Source of the DNA: Lotus japonicus | Lineage: Eukaryota; Streptophyta; Magnoliopsida; Fabales; Fabaceae | Assembly: GCF_012489685.1 (NCBI RefSeq) | Contig: NC_080043.1 | Span: 53,404,289 to 53,468,288, forward strand | Length of the DNA stretch: 64,000 nt | Reading direction: 5' to 3' | In this document: piece after piece, positions 10,182 through 21,517 of the stretch | How the letters are laid out: every line of letters starts with the position of its first letter | How positions within the stretch are numbered: the first letter of the stretch is position 1 | Notes under the pieces: model-generated | Told to the model about the DNA's origin: nothing | What the model saw: only the letters and a program-made list of their open reading frames with translations | Databases searched by the model: none | Program-made: the position numbers and the translations under genes

Positions 10182-11061
10182 TGTTGTTCCTTTGTTCATG
10201 ATTGTCTGCATTTTAGCTAAGATGTTTTGTCTGCCAAGATGTTCGACCAAATGTCGGAGCATCTGGTGCAACATTTGACCCTGCGTAGCTTTTGTGTGTT
10301 GCACCAATTTTCTAGAAGCTTTGGATTGTTTTACGTGATCAACAAGTTAGGGTTGTTGAAGAAGCTTCCGTGTGTTATCTGGAAATATATCAGGTTAATC
10401 AAATCTGCTGAAGAAGATTTGATTTGGTTTAATTAGAAGATTATATCTTTTTATGTTCAAATCTTATTTGATAAGATTTGGTACTGGTTTAAAAAGATCT
10501 GTTCGAGATTTAGTATGAGGTGGTTGTTTTATTATGTGAACAAATCTGGTGAAGAAAGATTTGTTTCTGATTTAGCTTGTGTGTTTTAGGGTTTGTTTCT
10601 CTGTGAGTCCACTGTTATTTTGTACACCACTCTACTGTCTCCATTGATAATTATATGGCATAGAGTTGGTTTGTTTAGTTGAGATGTAATCTCTTCATCT
10701 TTATCTTGTTGTTAATTGTTTCAATCACTGAGGCAGTGATTGTGTGTGAGAAAGTGAGAGGGGGTTCTCATACTTAGGGGGAGACATAAGTAATAAACCA
10801 CGGGTAGGAATAGGTAGAAAGGCTGTGAACAGGGGCTGTTCAATTAAGACCTTTTTGTACTTGATTCTCTATAATAGTGGATTATCTTTCTCGGGCAGTA
10901 GCCCTCCAGATGTAGGTGACGTTGCACCGAACTGGGTTAACAATTCGTGTGTCTTGTTTACTTATGCTTTTAAAGTTTCTGTTGTTACTGTTAGTCAGTT
11001 GTCGAACCGGTTGTCCCAGCATCGCGTAGAACATTTGTCCTGTGCGAGAACCAGAATTTCA
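10182..11061 (+). mobile_element. 3' LTR of Sirevirus relic J (880 bp)
   Basis: Starts TGTTGTTCC right after the polypurine tract and ends AGAATTTCA at 11061. It is the same LTR family as element A's 5' LTR at 58514-59365 read on the minus strand. Both start TGTTGTT, share ACCGAA.TGGGTTAACAA near the end, and finish with a run like GCATCGC.TAGAACAT followed by AATTTCA. The two LTRs lie in opposite orientation. The right border abuts the broken env-like frame of A. Confidence 0.85.
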
Positions 11062-11547
11062 GGTTTCTTTAGAGGATACATACCTTTTATCACCCTTCTT
11101 TGAAGATGAAGGAGAAGTAGCAGTTTCAGGGGGAACAGTCTCTTCAGCAATCACATCCTTATCATCAGGGCTTTCTGGAATCGGGGTTTCTTGAGGAACA
11201 TCTGTGTCCTGAGGGGCAGATGCCTCGAAATCGGGCACAACATCACGATTGGAGCCCATGGGGGTTTCTTTCTGATTGATGCTTGCAGGAGAATCATGAA
11301 AGGGTTCTTCTTCATCAGAGGGGACATCTTCAAGAACTGCATGTGAGGAACCATATCCATGAAGTCGTGATTTGCACTGCTTCCTTGATGGTGTTCTCGC
11401 CTTCTTCCTTGATTGAGATAGTGATTTCTCAGTCTTGGATGAAGTGGATTTTGAAGACCCACTTTTCAGACCCATGAACCTAACACCATACTTGTTAGTG
11501 ACAGCCTTAGCATCAGCAGAATCAACCTTTCCTCAGGATTGAGACAT
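11062..11547 (-). pseudogene. Element A: N-terminal part of Sirevirus env-like ORF, truncated by the J LTR
   Basis: On the minus strand an ATG at 11547 opens a frame starting MSQS that has a TGA at codon 5. It then runs to 11062, where it meets J's LTR; its stop is supplied by LTR bases. The protein is Ser/Lys-rich, then acidic and Pro/Thr-rich (PSDEEEPFHD, PQETPIPESPDD). Position directly downstream of RNase H fits the extra (env-like) ORF of the Sirevirus lineage. No signal peptide or membrane segment is visible, so calling it an envelope protein would go beyond the evidence. The rest of the ORF, the 3' noncoding part and A's 3' LTR are missing here. Confidence 0.6.
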
Positions 11548-11775
11548 TTTGAAAGAGACAAGAATTGAACAAGACAAACAGAGAACAATTGAGAGAGAAA
11601 TAAGGATTTCAGAAAACAAAAACACAAGTGGTTTAGAAGTGAAGACAAATTGCCCGTTAGGTGTAGTTATAGGGCAGTTGCTTGATGATGCAATGCTCTC
11701 TCTACTGACATCACAATGGCAGTTAATCATGATTAATGAAAAATTAGTCGTTAACAACTATGCATGCGTTGATTG

Positions 11776-13078
11776 CTACAATTCTTCACTTAAGAAAATC
11801 CCAAGACTTCCTCTCAATTTTTCAAATGTGCTTGCATCAAGGGGTTTTGTGAAAATATCAGCCAATTGCTTGTCAATTTTAACATGCTCCAAAGTGATGA
11901 TTTTGTCTTCCACCAAATCCCTAATGAAGTGATGCCTAATGTCAATAAGTTTTGTTCTGCTGTGATGGATTGGATTCTTGGAAATATTAATACAACTGCT
12001 TCCTGCTGCAATGTACTTTGCCTCTGCAGTTGACAAGGATACACAGTTTTGCTTTTTGCTAAACCATGAGATAAGATTATTTCCTAGGAAGAAGCAACCT
12101 CCAGATGTGCTTTTTCTATCATCAGCACTACCTGCCCAATCTGCATCACAATAACCTACCATAGAGGACTTAGTATCATGAGTGTAGAGAATACCATAGT
12201 CACTTGTACCATTAATGTATTTGGTATTCGTCTTCACTTGCAGCAGATGACTTGTCTTGGGTGCAGCTTGATATCTGGCACACACACCCACATCAAACAT
12301 TATATTTGGCCTGCTTGCAGTAAGATACAATAAGCTACCAATCATACTCTTGTACAGGCTTTGATCAACATCCTCTCCTTTGTCATCCTTGGTTAATTTG
12401 ACATGAGTTGCAGCTGGAGTTCTTTTGTGACCTGAGTTCTCAAGACCAAATTTCTTGACTATTCCTCTAGCATATTTGCTCTGAGTGATGAACATCCTCC
12501 ATTTGTTTGACCTGCAGACCTAAGAAATAGTTCAGTTCACCAACTAAACTCATTTCAAACTCAGATTTCATTTGTTGAACGAAATGCTCCACCATCGTGT
12601 TCGACATTCCTCCAAAAACAATATCATCCACATAAATCTGTGCAATCATGAGCTTCCCTTTATCATTCTTCACAAACAGAGTCTTATCTATTCCTCCTTT
12701 GCAATAGCCATTGCTGACAAGAAATTCAGTGAACCTCTCATACCAAGCCATTGGTGCTTGTTTCAAACCATACAGTGCCTTCCTCAGCTTGTACACATGA
12801 TTAGGAAAATGAGGATCTATGAATCCTTTTGGCTGCTCAATATAAAATTCCCCATTCAAGTACCCATTTAGAAAAGTACTCTTTACATGCATCTGATATA
12901 ACCTGAATTTCTTCAAACAAGCCACTCGCAACAAGAGTCTAATAGATTCCAGTCTAGCTATTGGAGCAAAAGTCTCATCAAAATCAACTCCTTCTATCTG
13001 AGTATAACCTTGAGCAACTAATCTTGCTTTGTTTCTGGTGACAACACCGTGTTCATCAGACTTGATTTTGAAGATCAC
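11776..13078 (-). pseudogene. Element A: Copia reverse transcriptase and RNase H, frameshifted
   Basis: The RT lies on 13078-12480, with NKARLVAQGYTQIEGVDFDETFAPIA, the block [10 protein letters not shown] and the catalytic IYVDDIVFG near 12620. RNase H follows on 12495-11776, with YCDADWAGSADDRKST near 12150 and STAEAKYIAA near 12010. The RT and RNase H frames overlap by 29 bases in different phases, so an indel lies near 12480. A second single-base loss separates the linker from the RT at about 13077 (TGG became TG-). The element can no longer make a complete polyprotein. Family: Ty1/copia, Sirevirus-like by its gag and extra ORF. Confidence 0.9.
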
Positions 13079-14318
13079 TTAGCGCCAATTTTATTTGTAT
13101 CCTCAGGTCTTGACACCAAATCCCAGACTTCATTTCTCCTGAACTGCTCCAGTTCTTCTTGCATTGCATTAATCCAGTATTCATCGGTCAGTGCCTCATT
13201 AACATTCTTGGGTTCCAATTTGGATATGAAGCAAGCATGAGCAATGAGATTCCTGGACCTAGTTGTGGCACCTTCATGAAGATCACCAATAATATTTTCT
13301 TGTGGATGTATCTTCTGAATTCTGATTGAAGGAGCTTTATTTGAAGTGTCCAACTTGTCTTCCTGCTCAGTTGCACTTGTCTCAGGTACGTTGTCCAGGT
13401 CATCTGCTAGAACATTTGCATTTTCAGTAACATCATCATCTTCCACTATAATGCTTTCCTTCATCTCACTTGGCACATCATCAACAATCACATTGAATGA
13501 TTCCACCATGGTCTTTGTGCGAGTGTTATACACCCTATAGGCTCTGCTGTTTGTTGAATATCCCATGAACAATCCTACATCACTCTTAGGGTCAAGCTTT
13601 CTTCTTTGCTCTCGATCTGCAAGAATATAGCATTTACTCCCAAAAACATGAAAGTATTTCACTATAGGCTTTCTTCCCTTCCATAATTCATACTGAGTAG
13701 AGGATGTTCCTGCTCTAATAGTAACTCTGTTATGTATGTAGCAAGCAATATTCATGGTCTCACCCCAAAACTGATAGGGAATCTTCTTAGCATGTAACAT
13801 GGCTCTGGCTGATTCCTGCAGAGTTCTATTCTTCCTCTCAACAACTCCATTTTGTTGAGGTGTGACAGGTGCTGAGAACTCATGACTTATTCCTTCTGAT
13901 CCACAGAACTCAGAGAACTTAGAGTTTTCAAACTCCTCCCATGATAACTCCTAATTCTCACAATGACACTGCTCTTTTCATTTTGAAGTTTCAAGCAGAG
14001 ATTTTTGAAAATTTCAAATGTCTATGACTTTTCTCTAAGGAAGTCCACCCAAGTATACCTGGAAAAATCATCAACACAAACAAATACATAACTTTTTCCT
14101 CCCAGACTTTCAACTTGCATAGGGCCCATGAGATCCATGTGTAAGAGTTCAAGGACCTTTGTTGTAGTCTGATGCTGGAGCATCTTGTGCGACATCTTGG
14201 TTTGTTTTCCTATTTGGAATTCTCCATACATTCTTCCTTCACATAGCATTAACTTAGGCAGACCTCTGATTGCTTCTTCAGTGATGATCTTTTGCATGCT
14301 CTTGAGGTTAATTTTTTT
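13075..14318 (-). pseudogene. Element A: Copia integrase and linker, broken
   Basis: The N-terminal integrase zinc region is split by element B. Left of B, 14318-14022 encodes NLKSMQKII, GKQTKMSHK and the first catalytic aspartate block LLHMDLMGPM. Between 14021 and 13801 are stops and a frameshift around the second catalytic aspartate, which is changed from Asp to Tyr (SYHGREFEN near 13935). 13800-13075 carries the rest of the core and the acidic linker (VEDDDVTENAN). With the second catalytic residue lost and frames broken, the enzyme is inactive. Confidence 0.85.
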
Positions 14319-14570
14319 TGTCAAACTCTGAAAAGAACATAGGTTTGAACTTTGAACTATGTATTCTCCTGCTGAAGGATTCTGATATAAATAGCATAAT
14401 ACAATCCCTGAAAATCTGCTAAATTGCTATAACTGCTATCCTACAGCTAGCCTATTGTAATTACAGAGTTACATAATTATAGCTCTACCATAATGATAGA
14501 ATTACAGAATTACAGCTATAAATAAATGCAGGATGCCGGCAGTTAATTCTGCCAGCTAATTCTATTGACA
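14319..14570 (-). repeat. 3' LTR of element B
   Basis: 252 bp, TGTCAA...TTGACA, directly preceded on the minus strand by the polypurine tract (plus-strand TCCCCCTCAA at 14571-14580). Pairs with 16385-16636. TATAAATA-like stretches occur inside. Confidence 0.92.
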
Positions 14571-14645
14571 TCCCCCTCAAATTGATGTTGGTGAATCTAC
14601 AAGCATCAATTTGCTAACTAGAAATTTATGACGCTTACGTGTCAA

Positions 14646-16384
14646 TTATTTGGTGAAAATGTCAGCAATTTGAACAGATGTGGAGACATGAGGTAGAGTG
14701 ATAACTCTGCGGTCATAGGCTTCTCGAATGGAATGACAATCAACCTTTATGTGCTTCGTTCGCTCATGGTAAACAGGGTTTCCTGCAATTTGTATGGCAC
14801 TCGTGTTGTCAGCATGTAACGGAGTTGGTTGTGATTGTGTGAAACCGAGTTCCGAAAGAAGACCACACAACCAAATAATCTCAGAGCATGTTGCAGACAT
14901 GGCACGATAATCTACCTCAGTGGATGACTTGGAGACTGAGTCTTGTTTCTTCCATTTCCATGAGATTGGAGCATTTCCTATAAACATACACCAACCAATA
15001 GTAGATTTCCTTGTGTCCGGACATCCAACCCAATCAGAATCACTGTAGGCTTGGAGTTGTGGTGATGAACAAGAAGTAAAACATAAGCCACGATCGGGGG
15101 TACCAAGGAGATATCTAATAATGCGATGTACAACAGAAAGATGGAGATGCCGAGGAGTTTGCATGAATTTGCTTACTGTGTGGACAGCGAAAGAGACATC
15201 AGGCCGTGTAATGGTTAGGTAGATAAGACTACCGACCAACTTACGGTATAAAGTTGGGTCTTGTAGAAGTTCATCTTCATCTCGTCTATATTTTATATTA
15301 ACTTCAATGGGGGTATCAACAATAGTGGAATTGGTAAGACCAGCTAGCTGAATTAGATCTTGAATATATTTGTGCTGACTTACGAAGATGCCTTGTTGTT
15401 GATAATGGACTTATAACCCCAAGAAGTAAGTAAGCTGGCCAAGATCTTTCATATGGAATGTTGAATGCATCAATTTCTTGATCGTAGAGATAGCCTCTTG
15501 ATCAGAACCGGTGACCACGATGTCGTCCACATAAACAAGTAGTACCATAATTCCGTTAGAAGTCCTTTGTAGAAAAATGGACGAATCATACTGACTTTGT
15601 GAGAAGGAAAAACCAAAACCAAGTAGTGTTGTTCGAAATTTTTCAAACCATACCCTTGGTGCCTGTTTCAAACCATATAAAGAACGCTTTAGTTTGTAAA
15701 CATCATTAGGTGATTGGGTAGGCATACCTGTCGGAGGTTTGATATATACTTCCTCCTTAAGGTCACTATGGAGGAATGCGTTCTTGACATCCATCTGATG
15801 TAGTTTCCAATTTTCAGATGCAGCAATGGCAATAAGAGTATGTACAGTAGTCATCTTGGATACTGGTGCAAAAGTCTCCTCATAGTCAAGACCATACTCC
15901 TACCTATTTCCAAGAACAACCAGCCTAGCCTTGTAGCGATCTATGGATCCATCCGAGCGCAACTTAATAGTGAATACAAATTTGCTGCCAAGAGGTTTAA
16001 CAGACGGTGGACATGGAACAACTTCCCATGTCTGATTTTCTTCTAATGCTAGAAGTTCTACTTCAATAGCTTTTTTCCAACATGCATGCTCCATTGCTTG
16101 TTTATAGGAAGAAGGAATAGGAACATATGTTAAAGTATCTGTCAAGGATAAGGGGGAAGAAAAAGCATACTTTTCTGGGTGTTTACGAGTGCAAGTGCTA
16201 CGTCGTAAAGGTGCTGGTTCTGGAACAACCACTGAATCAGCAGCCAGAGAATGATTTGGAGGGGGCCCTGGAGGTGCGGACGACTGATTAGGAGGTACAA
16301 CCTTACGTCTTTGGTACACCAAGAAAGGTTTTGGGGCTGTTGGTACTACAGACTTATTAGGAAATAATGGCAAAACAGATATCA
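14646..16384 (-). pseudogene. Element B: Copia linker, reverse transcriptase and RNase H, broken
   Basis: Minus strand. 16384-15900 encodes a Pro-rich linker (PPNQSSAPPGPPPN), RRSTCTRKHPEKY and the RT entry NQTWEVVPCPP..KPLGSKFVF. RT continues at 15854-15411 with [19 protein letters not shown] and LLVYVDDIVVTG. RNase H is at 15239-14646 with YSDSDWVGCPDTRKST and STEVDYRAMS (E to V in the usual STEAEYRA). Stops lie between the blocks. The linker frame starts inside the 5' LTR, showing that gag, protease and integrase were removed by a single deletion reaching almost to the LTR. Confidence 0.9.
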
Positions 16385-16636
16385 TGTCAAACGCTGAAAA
16401 GAACATAGGTTTGAACTTTGAATTTTGTATTCTCCTACTGGAAGATTCTGATATAAATAGCATAATACAATCCCTGAAAATCTGCTAAATTGCTATAACT
16501 GCTATCCCACAGCTAGCCTATTCTAATTACAGAATTACATAATTATAGCTCTACAATAATGATAGAATTACATAATTACAACTTTAAATAAATGCAGGAT
16601 GCTGGCAGTTAATTCTGCCAGCTAATTCTATTGACA
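16385..16636 (-). repeat. 5' LTR of element B
   Basis: 252 bp, pairs with 14319-14570. After the LTR on the minus strand the next bases are TGATATCTG, which resembles only the first part of a usual TGGTATCAGA primer binding site. The deletion may have cut within the binding site. Confidence 0.9.
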
Positions 16637-17638
16637 GTTTTTGATGCCACAGATTTATCTCATCTTCCTTTGATAATAAGCACCTTGAAAAGTGAGACTT
16701 CTCCTCTGAGATCCACATATAGAAATTATCCTTGGATCTGACTCCTCTCATTACTACCTCTTGATCATCTTTAGTAACAACACATTCTATTTTCCTAAAC
16801 TTCACATCAAGCCCTTTATCACAGAGTTGGCTTATGCTGAAAAGAATGGATGTTAGCCCTTTCACAAGTAACACATCAGTTAGATCAAGGGACCCAGAAC
16901 CAACAAGTCTTCTAATTCCTTTGATCTTTCATTTGGCTCCATCTCCAAAAGTGACAAAACTGCTGGAGTGTCCACTAATATTCTCCAAATAGCTCTTGTC
17001 TCTTGTCATGTGTCTTAAACAACCACTATCAAAATACCAAACTTCCATTGATGAGGCTCTAAAAGATGTGTGAGAAATCAGGCTTGAGACTTCACCTTTG
17101 GGTTTCCATTTCCTTTTCACTTGGGTGTTCTCAAAGCTTCTAGGCTGACTTGATATCGGAGGATAACCATACATCTTGAAACAGTAAGGTCTTATATGAC
17201 CATTTCTTCCACAGTAGTGGCATCTCCAAGGAGCACTTCAGACACTTTTGTACTGAGAAGTCACATGTCGAGGCACATGCTGAGACATCTGTCCAGACAA
17301 CAGGTTGTTAATTGGTTTCTTCACCTCAGATTGCTTTGCAACAGCCACAAATTCCTGTGGAACCTTCCGACCTTCCTTGTTTGCAGTCCTGTAGTCAAAG
17401 CCAATACCCTTCAAGCTTCTCCCTTGTTTTCTTGTTTCCTTGAGGATCTTATCCAGCATATCTGAGCCATTGTTCAGCAGCCTAAGGGATTTGTGTGTGG
17501 TTTCAAGCTTGTTTTTTAAAGAAGCAACTTCCTCCTGCAATTCAGCATTAACACCTATTAATTTTACCTTTTCTAGAGTATCAATGTCTTCAAGCTTTGA
17601 TTTCCAGTCATCAAGTTCTTCTTTCATTTTGCTACTAA
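16637..17638 (-). pseudogene. Element A: gag C-terminal part, protease and start of integrase
   Basis: Minus strand. 17638-17238 continues the gag coiled coil (LKNKLETTHKSLRLLNN), then a stop (TGA near 17238), then a second CCHC knuckle CHYCGRNGHIRPYC near 17180-17221. The aspartic protease motif VWYFDSGCLRHMT lies near 17000-17040. 16874-16637 carries ISQLCDKG and LWHQK, the protease-integrase junction and start of the integrase zinc region, ending where B inserted. At 17638 the sequence is cut by the Helitron. The gag frame continues without a shift at 57267 on the other side. Confidence 0.88.
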
Positions 17639-17689
17639 TCTACTACTTCTTATTCTTCAGTTACTGTTCCTAAAAGACCTCCAATTGCA

Positions 17690-18320
17690 TTTCGACACGT
17701 GGCTTTCTCATTTTCTTTCAATTTATTTGTTTTCTAAGCTGTTTCTCCTCCTCCTGAATGACGAACCCTAGAATGGTAGCCTGTCTCACAGCCCCCTTCT
17801 ACCCACCTCGCCGTACCATGCATCATTCTCAGCTTTCTTTATTTCTCTTTCATAAATTTAATTTCTCTACTTGAATCTTGAACAACAGCTGTGATTCAGT
17901 GTATTCGATCATCTTTCTACCCACGTCTCAACAACGCATCCCATTCGTCTTTTCCGATTGATCTGAATAGGGGTTACTTTCGGCGCCGGCGGTAGGGTTG
18001 GCGGAAGATCAGTTGACAGCGGCGTAGCTTCGAACCACTCACGAATTTACACCTCAAAACTTTCACTGTTCTGTCGTCGTTCTTACTCTTCAAAACCGGG
18101 TACGAATCGTTTAATAATCTTTCCTCTGTTGTCAATCTTTTCATCTGTAAATCTGTAAAGAAAACTTTCAAAATTCAAAAATTGATTGTTCAAATCCTGG
18201 CTATAAATACCCCATTGCCTGAACTGCCACTCATCTCATTTCTCTTTCCCAATTTCTGCATCTTGAAATTACTTGTCTTTGCAATTTGGAGGAGATTACA
18301 TCGCACACTGAGATTTAGAG
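17690..18320 (+). promoter_or_regulatory. Gene promoter and leader carried by the Helitron
   Basis: A G-box/ABRE-like CACGTGG is at 17696-17702 and a clear TATA box CTATAAATA at 18201-18209, followed by a pyrimidine-rich leader. A possible splice donor AGAG|GTATTC lies at 18320/18321. This looks like the 5' end of a plant gene with an intron in its leader. No coding region can be tied to it with certainty. Because it lies inside the Helitron it is probably a captured fragment. Confidence 0.45.
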
Positions 18321-18621
18321 GTATTCTTAAATTTATGTAATGCATTATAATCAGTGTTAGTTATTGTTGATACTTTTTCTTTTTCATTTTGTTGGCTGAT
18401 AATTTAATAAAATTTGTTCTGAATTAAACTCATCAATTTTTTTCTGATATTAGAATTTGGTGCGGTGTGTGACTCATGAAACTAATTCCAAATAGTTCAT
18501 ACTTGATAGTTCCGGATGACAAGCTTCTATCTATTTCTGTTTTCTTCTTTGGTTTAATTGGGTCGTGTGTTATTCTATTCCATTTATGTTTTCTGAATGC
18601 CATGCCCTGTGTTTTATGTAG

Positions 18622-18708
18622 GTGGTACTTAGATGTGGTCAGGTTGCATCAGCCATTACCACTACTGATCATCATGCTGGAAAATTTGAAGCCAAATTTT
18701 ATTACAGG
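18622..18708 (+). other. Exon-like fragment in the Helitron (unidentified gene)
   Basis: 87 bases flanked by TTTTATGTAG on the left and GTAAAT on the right, i.e. good splice acceptor and donor sites. One frame is open and encodes VVLRCGQVASAITTTDHH followed by AGKFEAKFYYR. I do not recognise the protein. The length is a multiple of three. It lies between the promoter-like piece and the GAUT fragment and could belong to either or to a third captured gene. Confidence 0.35.
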
Positions 18709-18840
18709 GTAAATTATCCCCCCTAACATTTTAAGTTCTCTAATGCCTTGATTGTGTGCATATCCAGCTTCTTTAATTCATATTTATTATTTTCATTTGT
18801 TTAGATTCTTCAAGAAGAAATTGGGGACACTCTTAAAGAT

Positions 18841-19112
18841 GGGGACACTTCCCCCCTGCTCTTCTATGTTTTTATGGTTTGACATAACCACTTGACAGAA
18901 GATGGCATGTTTTAGGATTGTGTTATGAACTTAATATTGACAACCGCGTCATTGAAAGTGCAGCTGTTGTTCACTTCAATGGTAACATGAAATTGTGGTT
19001 GAAGTTAGCTATAGACAGGTATAAGCCTCTATGGGAAAAGTATATAAATCAAAGTCACTCTCATCTTCAACATTGTAGCCCAAGTTTAAATGCACAACTT
19101 CTCCATTGCTGA
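18841..19112 (+). pseudogene. GAUT-type (GT8) galacturonosyltransferase, C-terminal fragment, broken
   Basis: GAUT enzymes are Golgi type II membrane proteins that transfer galacturonic acid during pectin synthesis. The fragment encodes GTLPP (18842-18856). After a frameshift it continues FYGLT, a TAA stop (18885-18887), PLDRRWHVLGL, then IDNRVIESAAVVHFNGNMKLW, and ends at a TGA (19110-19112) after YKPLWEKYINQSH. The conserved GT8 C-terminal motif H-x-N-G-x-x-K-P-W is present with Pro changed to Leu. Wording such as LNIDNR.IESAAV and RYKPLWEKYINQSH is closest, from memory, to the GAUT9/10/11 group. The stop, the frameshift and the loss of the catalytic domain make it a pseudogene. Its place inside the Helitron suggests gene-fragment capture. 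Confidence 0.85.
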
Positions 19113-21512
19113 CTGATTATAAAATCTGGGATTATTTTAAACTCTTGATTTGTGGTTGTCTTACTGTAGAGTCAGAAGTAGAAAATTTTGACTTCGATAG
19201 GAATTTGTTTTCTTCCCCCTTCCTTTCTCTTTCTTCTCCATCTTTACTTATGAATCAATCTTGAAAGAGAACAAAATTTCTTATACAGTAAAAGGTTTAT
19301 ATGCATTAGGTGAAGAGACGTGGGATAATATATTTTTGGCTGGTGGAATAATTGTTCTTTAATTAGCGATTCTCCATATTTACATGATTGAAATCAATTT
19401 CCATATGTGTTTGATTTCAGTTGTGTTTTCACCTGTCTTTATTGAGTAAATTAATGGTGGATTTTGCTCATTTTTCATCCCTTAACAATCACTTTCATTT
19501 TGTTACTTTCTTTCTCTAATCTAATTTTGGGCTTTATATTATATTGATCATCTGATAGTCACTTTCACTTTGTTTCTTTCTTTATCTAATCTAATTATGG
19601 GCTTTGTTACTTTCTTTTGTTAAAACATTGATTTTTATTGTGGTGCGTTTTGATTTTTGATATTGTCATAACGTTTGAATCATTGATTCTTGGCATGTGC
19701 CCTGACAAACTATCTTTACCATTGGGTTGTTTGATCTCCATTATGACATGTTCAGCGTTAATTGGGTTCAATTTGTTGTTCCTATATTCACCGTCATATG
19801 TGTCTTCAATTTGGATAGGTAAGGAGGGCGTGGAGGATTGTCTGGAATAATCGGTAATTTTTCTACATTTGCTGTTTTTTGTCACTGTTGTTGGTTTTAG
19901 GAGTGTTTCTATGAATGTGGCTGATTATATTTATTAGCTTTTGATATTGTAGATTTCATTGGGTCAGTTATTGCTACCTTTGTTGAAAGGGTTTATGTCA
20001 AGGATGAAAGGGTCACTAAAATAAGCAAGAAACTAAGGCATATTTGTTTTATGAAAGGAAAAACATTGAACAGATTGACATGTAATATATGAGAGATTAG
20101 CTAAGGTAATAATAGCTATTTGAGGGTTGTGATTTTGCTTACACCTTTTAGCTGATTAATCATGAGATGCAAACAAAAAAGCACTTATTGGAGCTTATTT
20201 ACTGCTTTTTTAAGTAGATAAGCTCCAATAAGCTCTAATAAGCTGGTATTCAAATAGGCCCATGTCTAATAATATTCTGTTATAGGTAATATTTGGTTCT
20301 TTCTTTGTTATTTTTTTCTCTATTTCATGGAATTTGTCAATATAGCTGATTGCATAATGAACAAATAGACAACAGAGCTAATAACAAGAGAAGTTTTTGA
20401 GTGATTCTTAGAGGGGTATCAAGATAACATGCACTTGATAGCACCTAGACCACTAACACTTGCTAAAATCTTATAATTTTTAATTCTTAGATGGCTTCCT
20501 TTTGTAATTTTGTAAAGTCTCATTATAATGATTGTAATGAATATAGAAGATCTTATGAAGTTTGTTTTAAATTGATACATGACAGATAATAGAAATAACT
20601 GATACTCTTTTATACTTTATTAAGAGTAGATAATTGGGTTGTTCATTGTTGAATATATTGTTAACCCCTTTTAAAGGAAAATGGAATATCATGACAAAAG
20701 TATTTCATACAAAGTAAATGATGGCTGATATTTTAATTCTTTTGTGACATGTATATAGGTGAGTTTTTTTTTTTGTTTATATTGGTTTTTTTAATATAAA
20801 TATCATTTACCAAAATTGATAGAGAGCGTTGACAGCACCCATTTGCAGAATATGTAAGGGGCTCAAAGAAAATGTAAGGAAATTGGTTGACCTGGAGTAG
20901 TTCTCGCTATTGAGGAGAGGGTTTTGGTGAATTTGAACGGTGATTCCACATATATGGCTTAGTATTTGTTCTCCTTCACAGTTGATTATTTGGTATCAGA
21001 GGGTTCCATTTCACACAGAAGCATGCCACAAGGTTATGGACTTAACATGTTCTTTATTGAAATTTTGTGCAAAAAATTTTGTATAGGCAAATAGAACAAT
21101 TCAGTGATTGTATACTTTTGAAGGTTATTTTGGTATGAATGTATTGCTTATTTCTGTTGCTGATAGTGGGCGGTGGCTTTGTGATATAACAGCAAGAATA
21201 TTTCAACATGAATAGTGGACTATTATTTCTTTTTTCCAATTGGGTGAAGCGCCAATATCTTTGTTGTTTCTTTCCTAGCCTCACGTTCTGATTATTGTTT
21301 CTTTTTCAAGTGTTACATTGCTTGCATTATTTGCAAGCATTTGCTTGATAACATACTTATATGATGGGTTTGGGGCACCCCTTATGCTCCCTTATATTCA
21401 ATTTGCTTATAAAAAAACTAAAATAAATAGTTTGTCTTCTGTCGTTGATAGAAGTATATTAGTCTCATTATTTAATCTGATTGTCGCAGTGTACCTACAT
21501 GTACCTTGGCTG
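19113..21512 (+). other. Helitron interior, AT-rich, no gene recognised
   Basis: Intron-like AT-rich DNA. A palindromic stretch near 20170-20265 (TTATTGGAGCTTATTT against AAGCTCCAATAAGC) is related to the AGCTTAT-rich MITE-like element at 61663-61912. Open frames at 19638-19850 and 21318-21557 show no domain and are not called. The right edge is the ATTAG target site (21513-21517) of Sirevirus C. Confidence 0.5.
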
Positions 21513-21517
21513 ATTAG

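Larger units (their letters stand above)
14319..16636 (-). mobile_element. Copia element 'B', internally deleted, nested in element A
   Basis: Bounded by two 252-bp LTRs (14319-14570 and 16385-16636) that start TGTCAA and end TTGACA on the plus strand. On the minus strand the interior holds only the integrase-RT linker, RT and RNase H. The minus-strand polypurine tract TTGAGGGGGA precedes the left LTR. The flanks are TTTTT (14314-14318) and GTTTT (16637-16641), a one-mismatch target duplication. B interrupts A's integrase just after its LWHQK motif. By eye the LTRs differ at about 14 of 252 positions, so B is old. Confidence 0.92.

Noticed and set aside
18476..18712. 78-codon hydrophobic ORF crossing the exon-like block
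   Set aside because: It crosses a good splice acceptor and uses another frame than the one open over 18622-18708. More likely an intron-exon chance frame.
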